DNA from: Arctopsyche grandis
Taxonomy: Eukaryota; Arthropoda; Insecta; Trichoptera; Hydropsychidae
DNA length: 64,000 nt
Reading direction: 5' to 3'
Assembly: GCF_051622035.1 (NCBI RefSeq)
Contig: NC_135356.1
Coordinates: 6,670,579 to 6,734,578 of the forward strand
Both the position numbers and the translations under genes were made by a program. Under the pieces are notes generated by a model. It had not been told where the DNA came from. It saw only the letters and a program-made list of their open reading frames with translations, and did not search any database. This document shows, piece by piece, positions 22,674-34,200 of the stretch. Each line of letters begins with the position of its first letter. Position 1 is the first letter of the stretch.

Positions 22674-24374
22674 TAACCGTTTTTCATATGTATGCATGGT
22701 AAACGAACATTTTCGACTTTTTAACATTCGGTACGGTGACGGTCACCCGTCTCCCTGGACTCGCCCCGTTCTGTGAGAACCCCAGCGTATCCTTTGTTCG
22801 GGCAATTACTAAGTCTCGTTATCCTGATCCGGAGTTTCTAATAGTTCACCCACGAATGCACTTAGATAGTTGATGTTACATTAGTATCGATTCTTTCGTT
22901 TCAATCATTAAAACATTTTAGCTCAATATTCAGGAATACGCTTAGTAATAATACAGACAATAATATTTATAATTTGCGTTTAAAAGCGAGGTATTCAGAA
23001 CAATAACACCCGTAAGAGAAGGAATGGAACAAAACGAGAAACAAGTAGATGTCTGAAAATAAGTCAAACTCTTATACATAGAAGTGCACAGTTTGAATCG
23101 AATGATATACTAGCCTCTGAGTGAGTATATTTCAAGTTAGATCAACATTTTTAAATCGAAATACATACATATAACGTGCAAATAATTCCATGTGATAATA
23201 AATATTTTACACATTTGATCTGCAATATAATAATCATGAGGAAAAAGCCACAATCGTTTTGGAATATGCTCACACTACATAACGAGCTCACTATCTTACT
23301 GTACCGTACAAATTTCGAGAGACTTAATTATTCATAAATGTGAAAAATTCCAATCAATAAATGAACAACAATTACATATAAAAAAACACCATTCACAGAT
23401 TAGCTATCGTTCAGAAATATTATACATGTGATTTGAAAGCGATTTTTTTCAACAAAACCAATTAACATCTCATATTACAACGAATTGTATTTTGCGGTGA
23501 TAAATTTCCCAACAAATATATGACGATGAACATACAAATGACAAATTTACACAGCCAAATGATTTCACGAGGAATGTATGTATGTATATATTTAAGCCAG
23601 GAAATCGAGACATTCCAAAGCCTACCAAAAACTGAAATTGCGAGCAACTTCATTGTTATAAATTGCCAGTATAACGAAATTAGACTGCATTAACCTTGAT
23701 TCAAAATACTTACAATCCATCATAGAGAAGTAGGCACATGCATATATCACCATCATTACATATATAAAGCCATTCATCATCGACTACTGGATGATGACCT
23801 CCTCAAAACGCTTCCGTTTGCACGCATATTTCCAATTTCAAATATTATATACATTGAAGTTTACTTTCAAATCAAAACTTACGCAATAATCAATGTGGTC
23901 GATTTTAATTTGTGAGTTAGTTCCGAGGATGCAGGTTGTTTTCAAATACCTTCGGAGTGCTCATACAAGATGTCACACATACGGTGAGCTGATGTAATTC
24001 ATTAATATTTGTATTTTATTTATTTATGAATACATAAAACTAATGATCAGTCTAACAAAGATATGGAAAAACCGTTATATATTTTAAATCCGTCTGGTGC
24101 AATCGCCGGTGATCCCAATCATATTGTATTGAGACGATACACGGACGCTTAAGAGAGAAAGGGAAATGTTAGATGCCTTCGAAATGTGGTGCTGTGCATT
24201 ATATGGACCACAAGATATAACCAAAGAGTTGTCAGTTTCAGATAGGAAGAAAAAGGATGATTTCCAACTTTGGCCGTGTTGCCAAGATGTGGAGAGTCTG
24301 GAGCAGTACCGGCTCAGAGTGGGTGCAGAGATTAGTCAGGCTGTAGTAGCTCGTTAACCAAACCGGTGATCGAA
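22673..24374. other. AT-rich stretch with faint LINE remnants
   Basis: Mostly featureless. At 23755-23830 (minus) a relic of an RTE tail matches the end of the fragment at 18745-19137 (ATCATCGACTACTGGATGAT). At about 24166-24357 (plus) an ORF starts LDAFEMWCCALYG, echoing the RTE EAFEMW box, then diverges. No cellular gene seen. Confidence 0.45.
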
Positions 24375-24503
24375 TGAAAACAAAAATAGCATGCATGTGT
24401 TATACTGGGAGGCTGCAGCCCGCAACCCATGTGGACGACAAAAATAGCATGCATTTGTACTGTAATTGGAGTCCCGCAGCTCATATGGACGAGCCGCCAC
24501 TGG
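24375..24503. mobile_element. hAT terminal fragment with an internal direct repeat
   Basis: Ends ACGAGCCGCCACTG, the same terminus as the hAT at 29635-31085. It contains two copies of ACAAAAATAGCATGCAT (near 24380 and 24440). No opposite end found, so it is a truncated copy. Confidence 0.6.
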
Positions 24504-24925
24504 TCTGGAGGATATGGAAGTCACCGTAACACTATAAGACAGTCAGATCAAATTGAACAACTGATGGGATCGTCCCTAAGCGCTGCTTCAACTTGAAGTT
24601 AAACTAAAACTGTACCTAAACTTGACACAGGAACAGGAGGAGTGGAGGGATTCCTGATGATGGAAATGACCACAGCGCTCAGCATTGAGCAAACAAGGAA
24701 AAAGAAGACTTATCTAATCATCAGTGCTGATGTACCTGTAAGGATGTAATCCTTATCCTTGTCCCAGTTGTATTAATTTTCTTTTTTACAAAAAGAAAAT
24801 AAAACAACATATCATAAACCAAAAGCTACTCCATTCTTTTAGCTTACATCCACTGATATTCTAGTGTGATATTATAATAATTGTATTTGAAGAAATTATG
24901 TAAGCTTGTTATATTCTTTATACAT

Positions 24926-25378
24926 AAATATATATTTATTTATTTTATTTTTACATATATACCAGGAAGACCTTCCAGGTAAATCCAAATGCGCCTTCCT
25001 GGCCAATTACAATTACAAATGCAGCATTTTTATTACATGTCGTTGAATTACGAGACAATGAAAAACTCGCAAATTAACGAGACATCTATGAATTGTACAT
25101 ACATTTTATTGTACATCAATCATACTTCAAAAGTGGTGACATAGTAGGTAGGAAGGATTTGTAGCCAATTTTTTTTCCGGGAACCGTTTCAACAATGAAA
25201 TCAGAGAAAATTGGCAAACTCTGATAGCAAACGATCAACCTGGAGTCACAAATCCAGGTCTGACCAACAGCATACTCTGAAAAATTCATTTTCATTCTAG
25301 GCCCGGGCCCAGGGATCGAACCCGGCGCCTCTCGACGCAGAAGCTAAACGACCAAGCTATGCTGCTGGCTATATTACA
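24926..25378 (-). mobile_element. tRNA-derived SINE, minus copy (left arm of palindrome)
   Basis: The minus strand has a box A region (AGCATAGCTTGGTCGTTTAG type) and box B GGGTTCGATCCC (about 25315-25326), a body with ACCTGGATTTGTGACTCCAG, and a tail hairpin at about 24961-25002. It forms the outer part of the large palindrome's left arm. Confidence 0.9.
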
Positions 25379-26157
25379 TATAACTCACTTTCCCATCAAT
25401 AATGCGTTTCAGTATTCGCAAGTATTGTTTTGAGACTATGTACGTTCACGGTCTCCGTGATGGGCCGGAATGTGAAATGCCGAAAAACGCAAATATCGGA
25501 AGGCAAAGATCGAAAATCGAATGATTTTAAGTCGAAAGATTAAAAAAAAAGGGTGCATGGTAAACGGTACATACTCACTTAATTTGCGCGAGCAGGATAC
25601 AACAGGAACAAGAGGAACGGGTTTTTCCTCCCGTATTCTGCGCACGCATATTAATACGGGAGGAAAAGCCTGTTCCTCTTGTTCCTGGTGTACCCAGCTA
25701 GCGCAAATTAAGTGGGTATGTACGTGAGTATGTACCGTTTACCATGCACCCTTTTTTTTATCTTTCGACTTAAGATCTTTCGATTTTCTATCTTTGCCTT
25801 CCGATATTTGCGTTTTCCGATATTTCACATTCCGGCCCGTCACAGAGACCGTGAACGTACATAGTCTATAAAACAATACTTGCGAATGCCGAAACTCATT
25901 ATTGATGGGAAAGTGAGTTATATATAATATAGCCAGCAGCATAGCTTGGTCGTTAAGCTTCTGCTTAGCGTCGAGAGGCGCCGGGTTCGATCCCTGGTCC
26001 GGGCCTCGAATGAAAATGAATTTTTCAGAGTATGCTGTTGGTCAGACCTGGATTTGTGACTCCAGGTTGATCGTTTCCTATCAGAGTTTGCCAATTTTCT
26101 CTGATTTCATTGTTGAAACGGTTCCCGGAAAAAAAATTGGCTAAAAATCCTTCATTC
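25151..26157. repeat. ~1-kb near-perfect palindrome
   Basis: The left arm (about 25151-25637) and right arm (about 25653-26157) are reverse complements with few mismatches and a ~15-bp spacer. From the outside in, each arm holds SINE body, SINE head, a unique piece (GGAAAGTGAGTTATAT type), the repeat with CGGAAGGCAAAGAT, and part of the CAGTGGC-type hAT MITE. The centre reads CCGTATT ... AATACGG. Confidence 0.92.
25925..26157 (+). mobile_element. tRNA-derived SINE, plus copy (right arm of palindrome)
   Basis: Head AGCATAGCTTGGTCGTTAAG and box B GGGTTCGATCCC, then the conserved body up to GAAACGGTTCCCGG. The 3' tail hairpin is missing because the palindrome arm stops at about 26157. Confidence 0.88.
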
Positions 26158-26184
26158 CGGCCCATGAGGTAGACCCATACGTTC

Positions 26185-26400
26185 TATAACCAGCAGCTAG
26201 TGGTTAGAATATGTTGCTTTCGAGCAGAGTAGTCACGGGTTCGAGTCCCACCGGTTGCTTCTGGCCTTGGTTTGTGACTTTAAGTCGATCAGAGTTTGCC
26301 AATTTTTTTCTGATTGTCATTGAAACAGTTCCTGCTAAATTGGCATCTCTCTTGCAAATCTCGAGTCATTCAGCGTATAGTAAAAATCTACATACATTTA
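26185..26400 (+). mobile_element. tRNA-derived SINE, third copy in the cluster
   Basis: Box A-like CTAGTGGTTAGAATATGTTG, box B GGGTTCGAGTCCC, then GTTTGTGACTTTAAGTCGAT and AGAGTTTGCCAATTTTTTTC. It diverges from the palindrome copies and loses the tail by about 26400. Confidence 0.8.
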
Positions 26401-26689
26401 TCTACGGATGATAAAATAATAAAATGTGAGCTTGGCAATATCAAGCAAATTTCAAGATTTGCCGCAATTCTCAAAAAGACACAGAAACAGTGCGTTTCAA
26501 ATCTGCATACATTGGGTATCGATGATTCACCCTTTTAGTTGGTAGTTCAATATTCATATACGTATATTGGCGAGTAAAATGGTGAATGTTCGTTTAAACG
26601 CGAAATCAGAGTCGGAGTCGCTCGAATTTTTAACGACTCCGACTCCACAGCTTCGGTTGGTTCTGTCGAGCGGAACTGGTTATATATTT

Positions 26690-27110
26690 TTGACGTTGTT
26701 TTGACACGAGCGTCAACAGGGGTATTACACAGTGGGTAGCTGGAGGGGGGTGGTGGTGATTGGGGGAGGGGGGATTGAACGAATAAAAAAGTGGTGTTTT
26801 ACTGAAGTTTTGGCGGGCGTCCATGATCAGAGTCAACGATCAGGCTCGACGATGGGGGCTCATGGCGGAGACACCGGGGGCACAGGACCTCTCGCGCTCG
26901 CTGCGCAACTCACACGTAGCCACACCTCAGTACGCGGCCCGGACTAGCACACCCACACTACCAACCCACACCACTCTCGTGCATGTACAAGCCGCTCGTT
27001 TGTTGACACGCTACGTGTGTGTGCGCGCGCGCTTGTGTGCGTTCTGTCATGAAACACGTCAATAGACGACATGGCGGTGTTCGCGAACCAAAAACTACGC
27101 CGAGTTGCAA
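26690..27110. other. GC/CpG-rich island, unassigned
   Basis: G-runs at 26743-26773 and CpG-rich text at 26880-27060 including alternating GTGTGCGCGC. Plus-strand ORFs here have no recognisable domain. It may be a promoter, or the 5' end of a transposon: a similar GC-rich piece sits inside the hAT at 29870-29995. Confidence 0.35.
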
Positions 27111-27513
27111 ATACGATATTTGTCTCGTTCCCTCGCCGTTTAAAATTCGGCTTCTAAATAATTACAAACAGGTATGGCTTGCGACTTAACAGGCGGGGTA
27201 AAAACAGGCGGAGCACGAGGAGAAAATACCTACATTTATATCCCCCTATAATTATTAATTTATTAATTTATAGTTTTGGACAATTGTGGCATTATAAGAC
27301 GAACGTAATGCGTCACAATAGCCTATATTTGAAAAAGAGAAGAACAAAAGTAAAATAGAATAAAATGCATAAAATAAAAAAAAAGCAAGAGCAGAAAAAC
27401 ATGATGGAAAAAAATCAAATAAAAGAATAAATAAAATCCTCAAGTACTATTCTTAGTTTCACATTGAATATAAAGTGAGTATAATATTTATTTATACATT
27501 AGTTTGGACCATT

Positions 27514-27650
27514 GGCTACGTCCACACTACCGATATTTATGAATTTTTCCATATCCAGTTCCCATATTGCAACCTGTGTGGCTGCTATTTAGGAACTGGT
27601 TAAGGAAAAATTCATAAATATTCATAGATATCGGTAGTGTAATCGTAGCC
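27514..27650. mobile_element. Harbinger-like MITE, copy 1 of adjacent pair
   Basis: 137 bp starting GGCTACGTCCACACTACCGA and ending CGGTAGTGTAATCGTAGCC. Flanked by ATT at 27511-27513 and 27651-27653. Same family as 9519-9654. Confidence 0.9.
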
Positions 27651-27653
27651 ATT

Positions 27654-27783
27654 GGCTGCGTCCACACTACCGATATCTACACCCGATATTTATGAATTTT
27701 TCCATAACCAGTTCCTAAATAGCAGCCACACAGGTTGCAATATGGGAACTGGATATGGAAAATTCGAAAATATCGACGTAGCC
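27654..27783. mobile_element. Harbinger-like MITE, copy 2, inverted relative to copy 1
   Basis: 130 bp starting GGCTGCGTCCACACTACCGA and ending ATATCGACGTAGCC. The core is the reverse complement of copy 1. ATT repeats on both sides (27651-27653 and 27784-27786), so the two copies share one target triplet. Confidence 0.9.
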
Positions 27784-27786
27784 ATT

Positions 27787-27935
27787 GGTAGGGTTAATAC
27801 TAGCGGTATCTACCGCGGTATTTGATAGATCTATCAAATACCGCAGATCGTACGCATGAGTAATAGCGTTCGAACACGCGGTATTTGATAGATCTATCAA
27901 ATACCGCGGTAGATACCGCTAGTGTGAACGCTACC
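27787..27935. mobile_element. Nested-palindrome MITE
   Basis: Terminal arms of 62 bp, counting the flanking CATT/AATG (27783-27844 and 27878-27939), are reverse complements with only a few mismatches near the tips. Each arm ends in a 30-bp perfect palindrome centred on TAGATCTA and bounded by GCGGTATTTGATAG and its complement. The tips resemble GGTAGCGTTCACACTAGCGG. No ORF. Confidence 0.9.
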
Positions 27936-28386
27936 AATGTGGCAATACAGAGAGAACCAAATGCGCCACAATGGTCTCCATAATAAAATAAGAGAGGAAA
28001 ATAAAAATCATAATAATAATAGTAATAATTCATAGATTGAAAGGAAATAAAAGGTAAAAATACTATAAAACAAAGGAAAAATATGTAATAATATACGTAA
28101 GGAAAAAAAATCACAGCGAGGCCCAAATGGAAGATAGATACATGTATATACAAAATACATTTTTTTTTTCCAAAAAATAATGCACTTAATATATTTTTAC
28201 TAACATTGTATGCAAGGAAAATTACTTTTTTTCAACAAATTCTCGACTTCGTTTATTATGTGTTCTGAAAAATCAAAAATGTGATTAATAATGAAAGTAA
28301 GAAGAGGTTAGTAAAAAATATTTAAGGTCTGACCGTGCACTGTTGTGCATTGTGCCGATGCTGACACTTTTGTGGATACGGGGGGG

Positions 28387-29188
28387 TTAATATAGAAAAA
28401 TCTCAGAAATACAGAAGAATAAAAAAGTAAAATAATTGTATCTTACAAAAACTTTATTTTTTAAAGTTATGTATATATTTTTTTTACTTTGCGCACATTT
28501 GGCGACTTCTGTTTTTTTTTACATTTAGCGGCCTTTTAAATTTAGGGGCCCAAAAGGTTTTCAAATAAAAATACTAGACATTTTTCAAATAAAATTTTTG
28601 AAAACCTTCTTAAAATCATTCATATGACTAATATGAAACACCATTTAAAAATTTATGCTCCAAATTTGATACGCAATACATTGCGTGTCGAATTTTCATC
28701 CATCTGTTCTCCTTCTCATGACATTCAATAGTTTTCAGTAATGGTACAGTAATTATAATTATCTGCAATTATCTATAAAAACGATGTTAATATAGAAAAA
28801 TCTCAGAAATACAGAAGAATTAAAAAGTAAAATAATTTTATCTTACAAAAACTTTATTTTTTAAAGTTATGTATATATTTTTTTTACTTTGCACACATTT
28901 GGCGACTTCTGTTTTTTTTTTTTACATTTAGCGGCCTTTTAAATTTAGGGGCCTAAAAGGCTTTCAAATAAAAATACTAGATATTTTTCAAATAAAATTA
29001 TTGAAAACCTTCTTAAAATCATTCATATGACTAATAGGAAACACTATTTAAAAATTTATGCTCCAAATTTGATACGCAATACATTGCGTGTCGAATTTTC
29101 ACCCATCTGTTCTCCTTCTCATGACATTCAATACTTTTCAGTAATGGTACAGAAATTATAATTATCTGCAATTATCTATAAAAGCGAT
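28387..29188. repeat. 400-bp tandem duplication
   Basis: Two direct copies offset by exactly 400 bp (TATAGAAAAATCTCAG at 28391 and 28791). They differ by scattered substitutions and a longer T-run in copy 2. Non-coding; lies beside the outer hAT pseudogene and could be part of that element's end. Confidence 0.92.
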
Positions 29189-29634
29189 GTTAAAATGAAA
29201 TGTCTTTGAAATATTTAATTGCATAATTTGCGACTTTGAAGGCGAGGAAAATGAATATTTAAATTATATGAGTTAGTTACCAATTTCATATTAATAATAA
29301 AAATACTAATGGGGGCCTTTTACTAACATTTGCATGCAGGACCAATTTTCCAAGTTTTGCCACTAGTTTTGAGTTTTTTAATAATGTGTATAAATTCTCG
29401 CAATCCATATCAAAATTCATCCGAATTGCCAGTTCGGACTTAACTAAATTTAAGCGCATTATTTTTTCTGTCATTCCTCCAAATGCATTCCATTATAGAA
29501 AAAAATGCGTTCAACAAAAGCATTGCTGATTGGGATGGACAAAACTTTTGATACTATTTTTTTAATTTCAGGTGTGTTTTCGACTGTTTTAAAAATTGTC
29601 ACCCAAATCCGCTCCGTGCTTGGACAGTTATAAC

Positions 29635-31085
29635 CAGTGGCGGCTCGTCCATACGCACTGCAGTACTGCAGCACCCCCAAGGAATTTGAGAAAAATTTAA
29701 TATTATTATATACATAAATGTATGTATATTATATGAAAATATCAATATTATTTAAGCGTGTATTAAGCTCGCCCGCACACCGATACACCCAATAATGATC
29801 ATACATCGTGGTAATAATATCAGAAAGTGAGGCATCGTTTATGATTTTGTGCAGTACGGTTTTCGATGGAATATGCTGAGTGGGCGAAGGAGGGGCGCGG
29901 GGGCAGCTAGAAGCTTGGTCCGTACTGCACTCCCAACAATATACACATTTCTTGTTGCGTTCGTGTGCGCGCCGCGCGCTCGACACGCTCCTCACTTTTC
30001 GTCATTTCTTCTGAACCTTTTGCCTTTCCTTCTACACCTCTTACACTTTCTACGTTTTTACACTTCCTTCCACACGTCACTTTAAGTATTTAAGATGGTA
30101 TCAAAATCAAGGGAGGCTGAGCCAATGTTTTCAAGAACTTAAATATTCTTCCGAAAATACTGATGAAACAACAGATTCTTCCAATTTACTGAATACAATT
30201 TGTTATCTTATTCAGACATTTTTCACAAGTTAATGCCGCATGTAGAAATTATTTATAACCAGATGCAATCTAGTAATATCGATGCATTTTCAATTAAAGA
30301 AACTTAAAAAGTTTTACTAATGTCATTATACAAATACGAGATTCTTATAGCGAATAGAAACCAAAAATATGTGAAGCATATATTATATGCATATATTATC
30401 GCACATATTATAGAATCCAAAAATATGTGCGATGTTATTATTAAGGATATAAAAGCAAAATATGCTTTTTCTAATGAATGAAAAGCTGTGATATTATTTA
30501 ATAAAGAAAATGTTGAAAAGTACTGTAAGAAAATGCCAATGGAAGATCTACTACTAACCGTTGAATCATATCCAATGCTAGATAAAGAAAAACTTCAAAC
30601 TGAATTAGAACTGTTTTTTTATTCAAGGAAAGAAATTCATAGTATTAATGATTTATTAATATTTTTAAAACTTAGTTTTGCAATCAATTTATCCAATGTT
30701 GGTGTGGAAATAACAAAACTTATTCAAATTCTGCTTACAACTTCAACTACCTCTGAGCCAGAATGGTGTTTTTCATCAATAAATAGAATAAAGACATACA
30801 TATGTATATAAGAAACACAATGTTTCAAGAAAGACTGACGGCTTTGTCTATGCTGTCAATTGAAAAAAAAAATGATTATGAAGAGTGAAAAATTTAACGA
30901 AAAGGTGATAGACCTTTTTTCAAGGAAAAAAGACAGAAGAATCAATTTTTAAATGAAATAAAATACATATAATGTTTAATTGTGATAATTTTGATGTTAA
31001 TAGTAAAATATAATCCAAATAAACATTTTTTTTATTTTTAATCAATCGCAGCACCCCCAGATATCTTATCCACGAGCCGCCACTG
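29635..31085 (+). mobile_element. hAT element (1,451 bp) inserted into an older hAT
   Basis: Ends CAGTGGCGGCTCGT and ACGAGCCGCCACTG, with an exact 8-bp TSD GTTATAAC (29627-29634, 31086-31093). Subterminal GCAGCACCCCC occurs at both ends in inverted orientation. It carries a GC-rich 5' portion (29870-29995) and a decayed transposase. Too short to be autonomous. Confidence 0.95.
30130..30890 (+). pseudogene. Decayed hAT transposase (TTF/DUF4371-type) inside 29635-31085
   Basis: Recognisable blocks are LMPHVEIIYNQMQSSNID (about 30230-30290), then an open stretch 30488-30811 (KKMPMEDLLLTVESYPMLD, EPEWCFSSINRIKTYI), and after a stop RNTMFQERLTALSMLSIEKK. This order matches the C-terminal half and dimerisation domain of hAT proteins of the ZMYM/P52rIPK-like group. 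The N-terminal zinc finger is absent. Confidence 0.8.
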
Positions 31086-31249
31086 GTTATAACCATTACG
31101 CAGATTTTGAATATGTTGTTTGATAATATTCATTTCTACGTATAATCGATCTTCATTAATTTGTATTTTCAAAACAGAGGCAATTTTCAGAACTTCGTCG
31201 TATTTCAGATCATTTTTATTAATGTTTAATGCAGCCTAATATTTATAAC

Positions 31250-32500
31250 AACTATTTTCAAAATCATAATGTTTGTGTATTTTGATTTATAAATGCTTTT
31301 TATTATTACTAAATTATGTTCATAGTACATCTTATATCTATTTTAATAGCTACTGATCTACTGATCATTTTCATAGTTATATAAGGTATAATGTATAAGG
31401 GATAACTATGTAAGGTTTGGGCGGTAGAATCAAGAAAAAACCTGTATATATATTGTTTGCTATCGATATTTCCTCTTGGAAAATACACGAGAATTTAGCG
31501 AAATCTATTGAAAATTTATTTAATTGAATTTAAATAAATAAAGTTGTTTTTACTTATAATACACCCGATGAGAATTTCATCAGGTCTAACGATAGTATTT
31601 TATATTAATGGAAATTTATATATTTTCGACGGTAAAAGTAACTGTTAACGTCGTATTATGGACAGTAAACTTACAGTAATATTATTAAAGATCTTGCATT
31701 TAATTATATTGTAATAATATTATGTAGCTTAATAATAAATAATTAAAAACAAATAAAGAAATAGTTTTACGTCCTTACACATTGCACGAATGCAACAGCA
31801 TCTCGGTTCTCTTAAGTCTCACGCTACATCAGATCGACTATAATTGACATTAAGACATCGACATTAAGTTCAAATTGCAACTTCTAAAACTAATTTATCT
31901 AGTCGACTATTTATATGTCGCCAGCATTTTTCTTTTGAATCAATTTGAAAACTTATTACATTATAATTTTATTATTTACTGATCATAGTCTTAAAAATTA
32001 TGCCACCAAGGGCTCTCCACTCTTAATTACCTGGGATGTATTGACAATGTACGATGCGTTCCTATCTTATAATTTTTTTCTCTTTACGCCAAATTTAAAG
32101 AAATAATACATTTTTAGAAAAATAAGAACTTAAAAATATAATTTATCTTTTTTTTTAATTCACGCTTTGGGTGAGTTTTTTTTCAATGAATAGACTCATA
32201 GACAAAATAAAAAATGTGATTCATAAACTTATTGTATAAACCCGAATGAAAGCGCCGCAGGAGTAAATTTTTTTCGAAACAAAAAAATGATTAATTCATT
32301 TTAGGTATGAAAATAACATCTAAGAGGGGGGGGGGGTTTCTACCTGTCTTGGGGATTTGTGGGTATTGAGTGACTAGTTAGTCATAAGCCGTGTTTAAAA
32401 GTGAAAACACCTACCTGTGTTCATTGTCGAGATCTAAAAACTTACTTAACCTCAATCCCTTTCGAAACCTAAACGTAAAATATCCACTTTTTTTCATTCC
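31250..32500. other. AT-rich stretch, no gene recognised
   Basis: No conserved ORF. A G-homopolymer lies at 32324-32335. Confidence 0.5.
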
Positions 32501-32513
32501 TTTATGAGACTTT

Positions 32514-32671
32514 GTGAAAAGTGAAAAAAAACTTGTGAAAACATTCAATTTCCCTAAATCCCCTTGGAGACCTGTTGTGAAACTAAAAACACCCAATCAA
32601 ACATCAGTTATTACGTTTTCGGATTATCTTGAAGAAATATTTACCGAAGAAATAACTCTTGAGAAAAAGGT
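32514..32671 (+). CDS. Possible orphan coding exon
   Basis: An open segment (FNFPKSPWRPVVKLKTPNQ, then FSDYLEEIFTEEITLEKK) ends AAAAAG immediately before GTATTTC, a plausible donor. It looks less low-complexity than nearby ORFs. There is no in-frame ATG and no domain I recognise, and no partner exon was found. It could be a fragment of an unrecognised transposon or chance. Confidence 0.2.
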
Positions 32672-32854
32672 ATTTCAATATATTTGCATCATTTACTTTC
32701 AAAATGAAATATATGTACATACATGTATTGAGTTTTTATATTTAAAAACATTGAATTTTATAATAACCAACATATGTAGAATGATTGTCTGAGTGAAATC
32801 TTATCAATTATTTTTTAAATTATTTGATGTGTTTTTTACTCCTACTAAAGCAAC

Positions 32855-33060
32855 GGTTCGGTGATTATTGCCCACAAAGTGCTCGCCCAAAAGCCACTTA
32901 AATTTCTATAATGGAAAATCTGACAGCCGAAAAGTCCATCATACTAACAATAACTATCACACTTCTGTGCTAAATATTCCATATTCACAATTTTCATAGC
33001 AAAAAATATCTTTTAGGCAATCGCAATATGCGTAATAATCCAATTATCTAAAGCAACACC
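32855..33060 (+). repeat. Interspersed repeat family A, uninterrupted copy
   Basis: Begins GGTTCGGTGATTATT, continues through TCTGACAGCCGAAAAGTCCA and TTTTCATAGCAAAAA. It gives the empty-site sequence against which the MITE insertion at 9519-9654 can be read. Confidence 0.75.
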
Positions 33061-33239
33061 ACATATTTATTTCAATCAAAGTATTCAACGCTCCTCATAA
33101 ATTGAAATTTCTAAATCATGATATATTTTTATTACTTCTTACTTCACTTTCGATTTATTTCGTCTAACGAAATTTGAGTTTTTTTCCACACTCTTACGAT
33201 CGTTTTCAAACTTGCCATTTTTTACGTAGATATAAAGCA

Positions 33240-34200
33240 ATATACACACGTACATATTACATATATAAACCTATTAAGCCATAACACTGTACAAAGACGA
33301 ACGAGTATCGGCACGCGCGATCAAATTACAAACGGGCACGCGTCAAGTGTCAAGTAGCAAAAATTTGATAACGCAGCTGAGTCAGCAAATTCACACGCTC
33401 GCACGTGAATTAAATACGACTACACATTGCAAACGTGTGCAGTTTATTGTAATACATTTTTATTTAGAGCACACACTAGTGTTGTGCCCGTTGATATTTC
33501 AGCGGGTGGTTGAATGAAATTCGTAATCTATTTACGATGACTTCATATGAGGAGAGATTTAATATAAAAAGTCGATCGCGATGTACAAATTTCGCCGAAA
33601 TTTACGGGTTTTTTTTTCTGGTTTTAGGCGGCGAAATTTTGCTGACGTGTGGCGAAAATTTAGTATCCTTGTGGCGTTCGAAAGGCATATATGTGTGCGT
33701 GCGCGCATGCGTGTATAGGGAAGCAATAAGAGCGTGCGCTCAGCTCTGGGTGGTTGCGGCGCGCGGGCGCGGGACGTTTGCGAGAGGCCGTCGGCCGTCG
33801 CCCGCGTCAATACCGCGCCCACCCCTATTACCCCAATGTCTTGGCGCACGCCTTCCCGTACACATGGCTTCGCGAGACCCAGGTACGCCCCTCTGTCTCG
33901 GTCGCCCCCCTAGGTGTAGCGCGCGCTCTCAGCGTCCCGCCGACGCTCGCGACATCTAGCGGCGCGCGTGCGCACTGTCAAATCCGGGGCTGCGCCTCCA
34001 CACCCTTACTCCTACAAACCCTTGCATCAGCAGATATAATCCCCTCATCATCATCTACCTTCGTCATTGTCCTCCCCCCCACCTCCACCTGTCACCGCCA
34101 CCCCACTTTGCAATACTGCGCGCCATTTTCTCCCCGCAGGTTGCCGCCGCCTCTACCGTTACGCCCCCGCTTTTTCCTTGTCCTGTTTGGCCTCTCTAAA
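33240..34200. promoter_or_regulatory. CpG-rich island, candidate promoter of an unidentified gene
   Basis: Against flanks dominated by A/T, 33660-34190 is GC-rich with dense CpG (GTGCGTGCGCGCATGCGTG and similar). ORFs on both strands are compositionally biased and carry no recognised domain; a CCCAG/GTACGC site at about 33881 could be a donor. A CpG island with a non-coding first exon is the simplest reading, but nothing in the window shows the rest of a gene. Confidence 0.3.

Larger units (their letters stand above)
29286..31245 (-). pseudogene. Outer hAT transposase pseudogene, interrupted by another hAT
   Basis: The minus strand encodes hAT C-terminal sequence in two parts: about 31086-31240 (EVLKIASVLKIQINEDRLYV, NIIKQHIQNLRNG) and about 29286-29634 (YNCPSTERIWVTIFKTVEN, ISNAFVERIF, then NLVKSELAIRMNFDMDC in another frame). 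Between them sits a complete hAT at 29635-31085. Removing it and one TSD copy joins LRNG to YNCPSTERIW in frame. The frameshift after VERIF lies outside the insertion. Confidence 0.85.

Noticed and set aside
25300-25378. tRNA-like sequence with a good box B
   Set aside because: Repeated with the same downstream body and hairpin tail, so it is a SINE head, not a tRNA gene.
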